Origin: JAJZRJ01 sp040757055
GTDB taxonomy: Bacteria > Desulfobacterota > Desulfobulbia > Desulfobulbales > Desulfurivibrionaceae
DNA length: 64,000 nt
Assembly (NCBI GenBank): GCA_040757055.1
Contig: JBFLXY010000003.1
Span: 1 to 64,000 of the forward strand
Direction: 5' to 3'
The notes below the pieces were generated by a model. That model made no database searches, was not told where the DNA came from, and was given only the letters and a program-made list of their open reading frames with translations. How positions within the stretch are numbered: the first letter of the stretch is position 1; each line of letters starts with the position of its first letter. Position numbers and translations under genes: made by a program. Positions 61,669 to 64,000 of the stretch are shown piece by piece.

Positions 61669-62643
61669 TCAGCGGTTGTATTTCTCTTCGCAGGAGAGCA
61701 GCAGTTCCTGCTGGGCCTCGGCCAGCACCTGCTTTGCCTCCTCCACATCCCTGCCGATCTGGGCGGCCAGTTCCGCGGCGCCGGCAAACTTGCGCTCCTC
61801 GCGCAGGAAGCGGAGCAGGTTGACCTTGATCGGCTGGCCGTAGATGTCCTTGTTGAAGTCGAAGATGTGGGTCTCGGCCGAGACCCGTTCGCCGGAAAAG
61901 GTGGGGTTGCGGCCGATGTTGAGCACTCCGCCGTAGCACTTGCCTCCGTAAATCACCTGGCAGACGTAGACCCCGTGGCGCGGGCAGAGGTCGTTCTCGT
62001 CGAAAGAGAGATTGGCGGTGGGGAACCCCAGGATCGTGCCCCCGCGCCTCTCCCCCACCTTGACCTCGCCGCGGATCTGGTAGGGTCGGCCGAGCAGTTT
62101 CTTCACCTCCCGCATGCGGCCGGCCTGCACCAGTTCCCGTACCTTGGTGCTGCTGGCCAGCATGGAGTCCACGAAGTAGGCCTCCACCACCGTGACGTTG
62201 AAGCCTTTTCGGCGGCCCTGCTCCTCCAGGAAGGGGATATTCCCCTGCCGCCCCTTGCCGAAGGCGTAGTCGTAGCCCACCACCAGTTCTTTTACCCCCA
62301 TGGTGCGGATGAGCACCTCATCCACGAACTGCTCGGCCGGCATGGCGGCGAATTCCTTGGTAAAGGGGAGGATGACCAGGGCATCGAGATGGGCCATGCC
62401 GATGAGTTCGATCTTCTGCTCGCGGCTGGAGATGAGCTTCAGCCCCAGTTCCGGCCGCACCACCTGCAGCGGGTGAGGGTCGAAGGTGATGGCGACGCTG
62501 GTGCCCTGGTGGCGGTATGCCAACCCCACCACCTCGCTGAAGAGCATCTGGTGACCGAGGTGGACGCCGTCGAAATTGCCGATGGTGATGCAGGCGTGGG
62601 GAAAGGGTTCGGGGATGTCGCGCAGATCGGTGTATATCTTCAT
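61669..62643 (-). CDS. ribF: Bifunctional riboflavin kinase / FAD synthetase
   Basis: A 324-residue RibF making FMN and FAD. The N-terminal nucleotidyltransferase has GNFDGVHLGHQ and the C-terminal kinase has RGGTILGFPTANL. The ATG at 62643 is the homology-supported start; a weak AAGG lies upstream. It is convergent with the rhodanese gene, with no clear terminator in the 77-base gap. Confidence 0.95.
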   Translation of the reverse strand: MKIYTDLRDIPEPFPHACITIGNFDGVHLGHQMLFSEVVGLAYRHQGTSVAITFDPHPLQVVRPELGLKLISSREQKIELIGMAHLDALVILPFTKEFAAMPAEQFVDEVLIRTMGVKELVVGYDYAFGKGRQGNIPFLEEQGRRKGFNVTVVEAYFVDSMLASSTKVRELVQAGRMREVKKLLGRPYQIRGEVKVGERRGGTILGFPTANLSFDENDLCPRHGVYVCQVIYGGKCYGGVLNIGRNPTFSGERVSAETHIFDFNKDIYGQPIKVNLLRFLREERKFAGAAELAAQIGRDVEEAKQVLAEAQQELLLSCEEKYNR

Positions 62644-62792
62644 GCGATTGGGTATGCCTTGGCGGAATTGCCTGGACAATAAACAGGCAGAGGCGAGAAC
62701 GCAAGCAAATCTTCGTGGCGTGGATGTGGCGGGAGCGGAGGATAGGGCCGTGCCGGATTTTGGTCGCCGTGCGAAAAACTCTGGAAATTGTC

Positions 62793-62822
62793 TTGACAAG
62801 GGGGGCGGGAAGTAAGTAATAT
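62793..62822 (+). promoter_or_regulatory. Sigma-70 promoter of the tRNA-Leu gene
   Basis: TTGACA at 62793-62798, an 18-base spacer and TAATAT at 62817-62822, 13 bases before the mature tRNA. Confidence 0.75.
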
Positions 62823-62835
62823 CGCGGTCTCGTGT

Positions 62836-62922
62836 GCCGAAGTGGCGGAACTGGTAGACGCGCTAGGTTCAGGGTCTAGTGGGGGTTCCCTCGTGGGAGT
62901 TCGAGTCTCCCCTTCGGCACCA
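62836..62922 (+). tRNA. tRNA-Leu (anticodon CAG)
   Basis: An 87-nt class II tRNA. The acceptor stem GCCGAAG pairs with CTTCGGC, followed by A and an encoded CCA. The anticodon loop is TTCAGGG with CAG at 62870-62872, reading CUG. The long variable arm expected of tRNA-Leu is present. Confidence 0.97.
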
Positions 62923-62935
62923 GCGCACATCATAA

Positions 62936-62967
62936 GGGTTTGGCCTTCATGGCCAAACCCTTTTTTT
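62936..62967 (+). terminator. Rho-independent terminator after tRNA-Leu
   Basis: A 10-bp stem (GGGTTTGGCC and complement) with a five-base loop, followed by seven T. Confidence 0.93.
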
Positions 62968-62985
62968 GTTGGTGCCAGGAGGGGA

Positions 62986-63648
62986 TCACTCCGGTTCGGC
63001 TTCCACGCGGAGCGGTGTCCGGCGATGGCGCAGGTATTCGATCACGCCCGGCAGGATGGAGAGGATGATGATCAGGAGGATCACCAGGGAGAAATTCTGC
63101 TGCACGAAAGGCATGTTGCCGAAGAGGTAGCCGCCGCCGGCGAGCAGGAAGACCCAGAGCAGGGCGCCGCTCACGTTGAAGAGGAAGAAGCGGCTGGGGG
63201 CCATCTTGCCCAGCCCGGCGACAAAGGGGGCAAAGGTGCGGATGATGGGCATGAAGCGGGCGAGGATGATGGTTTTGCCGCCGTGTTTTTCGTAGAAAAG
63301 GCTGGTTTTTTCCAGGTGTTCCTGCTTGATGAGCCGGTTGAGGCGGCTGGCGAGGATGCGCCGGCCGGCCGAGGCACCCAGGGAGTAGTTCACCGCATCG
63401 CCGAGGATGCCGGCCGCCGACAGAATGGCGAGCAGCAGGGGCAGGTCGAGCAGCCCGGCGCCGGCAAAGGTGCCGGCGGCAAAGAGCAGGGAGTCGCCCG
63501 GCAGAAACGGCGTGACGATGAGGCCGGTTTCGCAGAAGACGATCAGAAACAGAATGAGGTATATCCAGGGGCCCATGGCGGTGATGAGGGCGCCGAGATG
63601 GGCGTCCACGTGGAGCACCAGGTCGATGAGATATGTGATAAAATCCAT
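62986..63648 (-). CDS. DedA-family membrane protein
   Basis: A 220-residue DedA/VTT-fold membrane protein. Signature parts are ETGLIVTPFLPGDSLLFAAG and RFMPIIRTFAPFVAGLGKM, with the conserved Arg and Gly residues. DedA proteins are needed for membrane lipid scrambling (undecaprenyl phosphate or phosphatidylethanolamine) and proton-motive-force maintenance. ATG 63648 has no good Shine-Dalgarno but fits the family length. Confidence 0.9.
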   Translation of the reverse strand: MDFITYLIDLVLHVDAHLGALITAMGPWIYLILFLIVFCETGLIVTPFLPGDSLLFAAGTFAGAGLLDLPLLLAILSAAGILGDAVNYSLGASAGRRILASRLNRLIKQEHLEKTSLFYEKHGGKTIILARFMPIIRTFAPFVAGLGKMAPSRFFLFNVSGALLWVFLLAGGGYLFGNMPFVQQNFSLVILLIIILSILPGVIEYLRHRRTPLRVEAEPE

Positions 63649-63791
63649 ACGGTATCGGCTTTTGCAGGGCGTTGCGGCGGGCGGCGGCCGGTTGGGCCTG
63701 TCGCTGGCGCGGAATGTTTCGGGGCAGTATACTTCGGAATGAGGCGGAAGGGAACAGCGCACTTGCGAGGCGTTTCGGCAGGGAGAACGGG

Positions 63792-64000
63792 ATGAGTGGT
63801 CACGACCCATGGCGGATTGCGGCCGAGGCGCCGGGCCAGCGCCAGATTCTGCTCTGGGCCCTGGTGCTCAGTGCGGCCGGGATTCCGCACCGGGTGATCT
63901 TCGTCCGGCCCCACTGGCAGCTGCTGGTGGCGGCGGAGGATGAGCGCGCGGCCCATGAGGAACTCGCGGCCTTTGAGGCGGAGAATCACGACTGGCCGCC
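63792..64000 (+). CDS. Rhomboid-type intramembrane protease, N-terminal fragment (cut by window end)
   Basis: An open frame from ATG 63792 (GGGAG upstream) runs off the window after 69 residues. The segment with ALVLSAAGIPHRVI and LLVAAEDERAAHEELAAFEAEN resembles the cytosolic N-terminal domain of bacterial rhomboid proteases. The membrane catalytic domain would lie beyond 64000, so the call rests on the N-terminal pattern alone. Confidence 0.55.
   Translation, partial: MSGHDPWRIAAEAPGQRQILLWALVLSAAGIPHRVIFVRPHWQLLVAAEDERAAHEELAAFEAENHDWP

Overview
The window is a GC-rich stretch of chromosome from a sulfate-reducing bacterium. It carries dissimilatory sulfite reductase (dsrA, dsrB, dsrD), ATP sulfurylase (sat), a DsrN-type siroheme amidase and a small dsr-linked ferredoxin. 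These genes, together with flagellar genes and DUF302, DUF134 and DVU0298-like families, point to the Desulfobacterota, probably the Desulfobulbales; the order is inferred from gene content and was not tested by a search. I see no insertion sequence, integrase or CRISPR array, so this looks like core genome.

Layout. 1-2,696: a 5-formyltetrahydrofolate cyclo-ligase-like gene behind a long RNA-type hairpin, a cysteine-cluster (YkgJ-type) protein, and a tatC split by a frameshift at a run of nine T. 2,693-18,564 (minus strand): a tight run of fifteen genes for a nonulosonic (legionaminic-type) sugar. It has LegB, NeuC, NeuB, NeuA, LegC and LegH/NeuD homologues, a CBS-nucleotidyltransferase, a Gfo/Idh oxidoreductase with a second aminotransferase, a PP-loop amidotransferase with HisH- and HisF-like partners, a radical SAM protein and a TPR glycosyltransferase. 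18,634-27,589 (plus strand): a Maf-type flagellin glycosyltransferase, a repeat-bearing 803-residue flagellin, fliD, fliS, a FliT/FlgN-like protein and flaG. Flagellin and fliD each have a good sigma-28 promoter. The arrangement argues that the sugar decorates flagellin.

27,943-41,469: sat, a winged-helix protein with a basic tail, aroB, an acidic-repeat formylglycine-generating-enzyme-like protein, a degenerate type IA topoisomerase-like protein without the catalytic tyrosine, a secreted HhH plus phospholipase-D protein, a CoA-disulfide-reductase/rhodanese flavoprotein, a DUF302 protein with a BASS-family transporter, a NifX-like protein and a DUF134 regulator. 41,866-49,534: the sulfite-reduction block dsrABD, three tightly coupled accessory genes (TPR, DVU0298-like, TPR), dsrN, a small cysteine protein and a ferredoxin whose first cluster motif has Asp in place of one Cys.

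49,715-64,000: alr, argS, a SPOR protein, a short ArgA-like acetyltransferase, secA and argJ; a PhnD-like binding protein followed by a chemoreceptor and a tandem rhodanese protein; ribF, tRNA-Leu(CAG), a DedA protein, and the start of a rhomboid-like protease cut by the window end. Nearly all very long open frames on the opposite strands of these genes are high-GC shadows and are not annotated.
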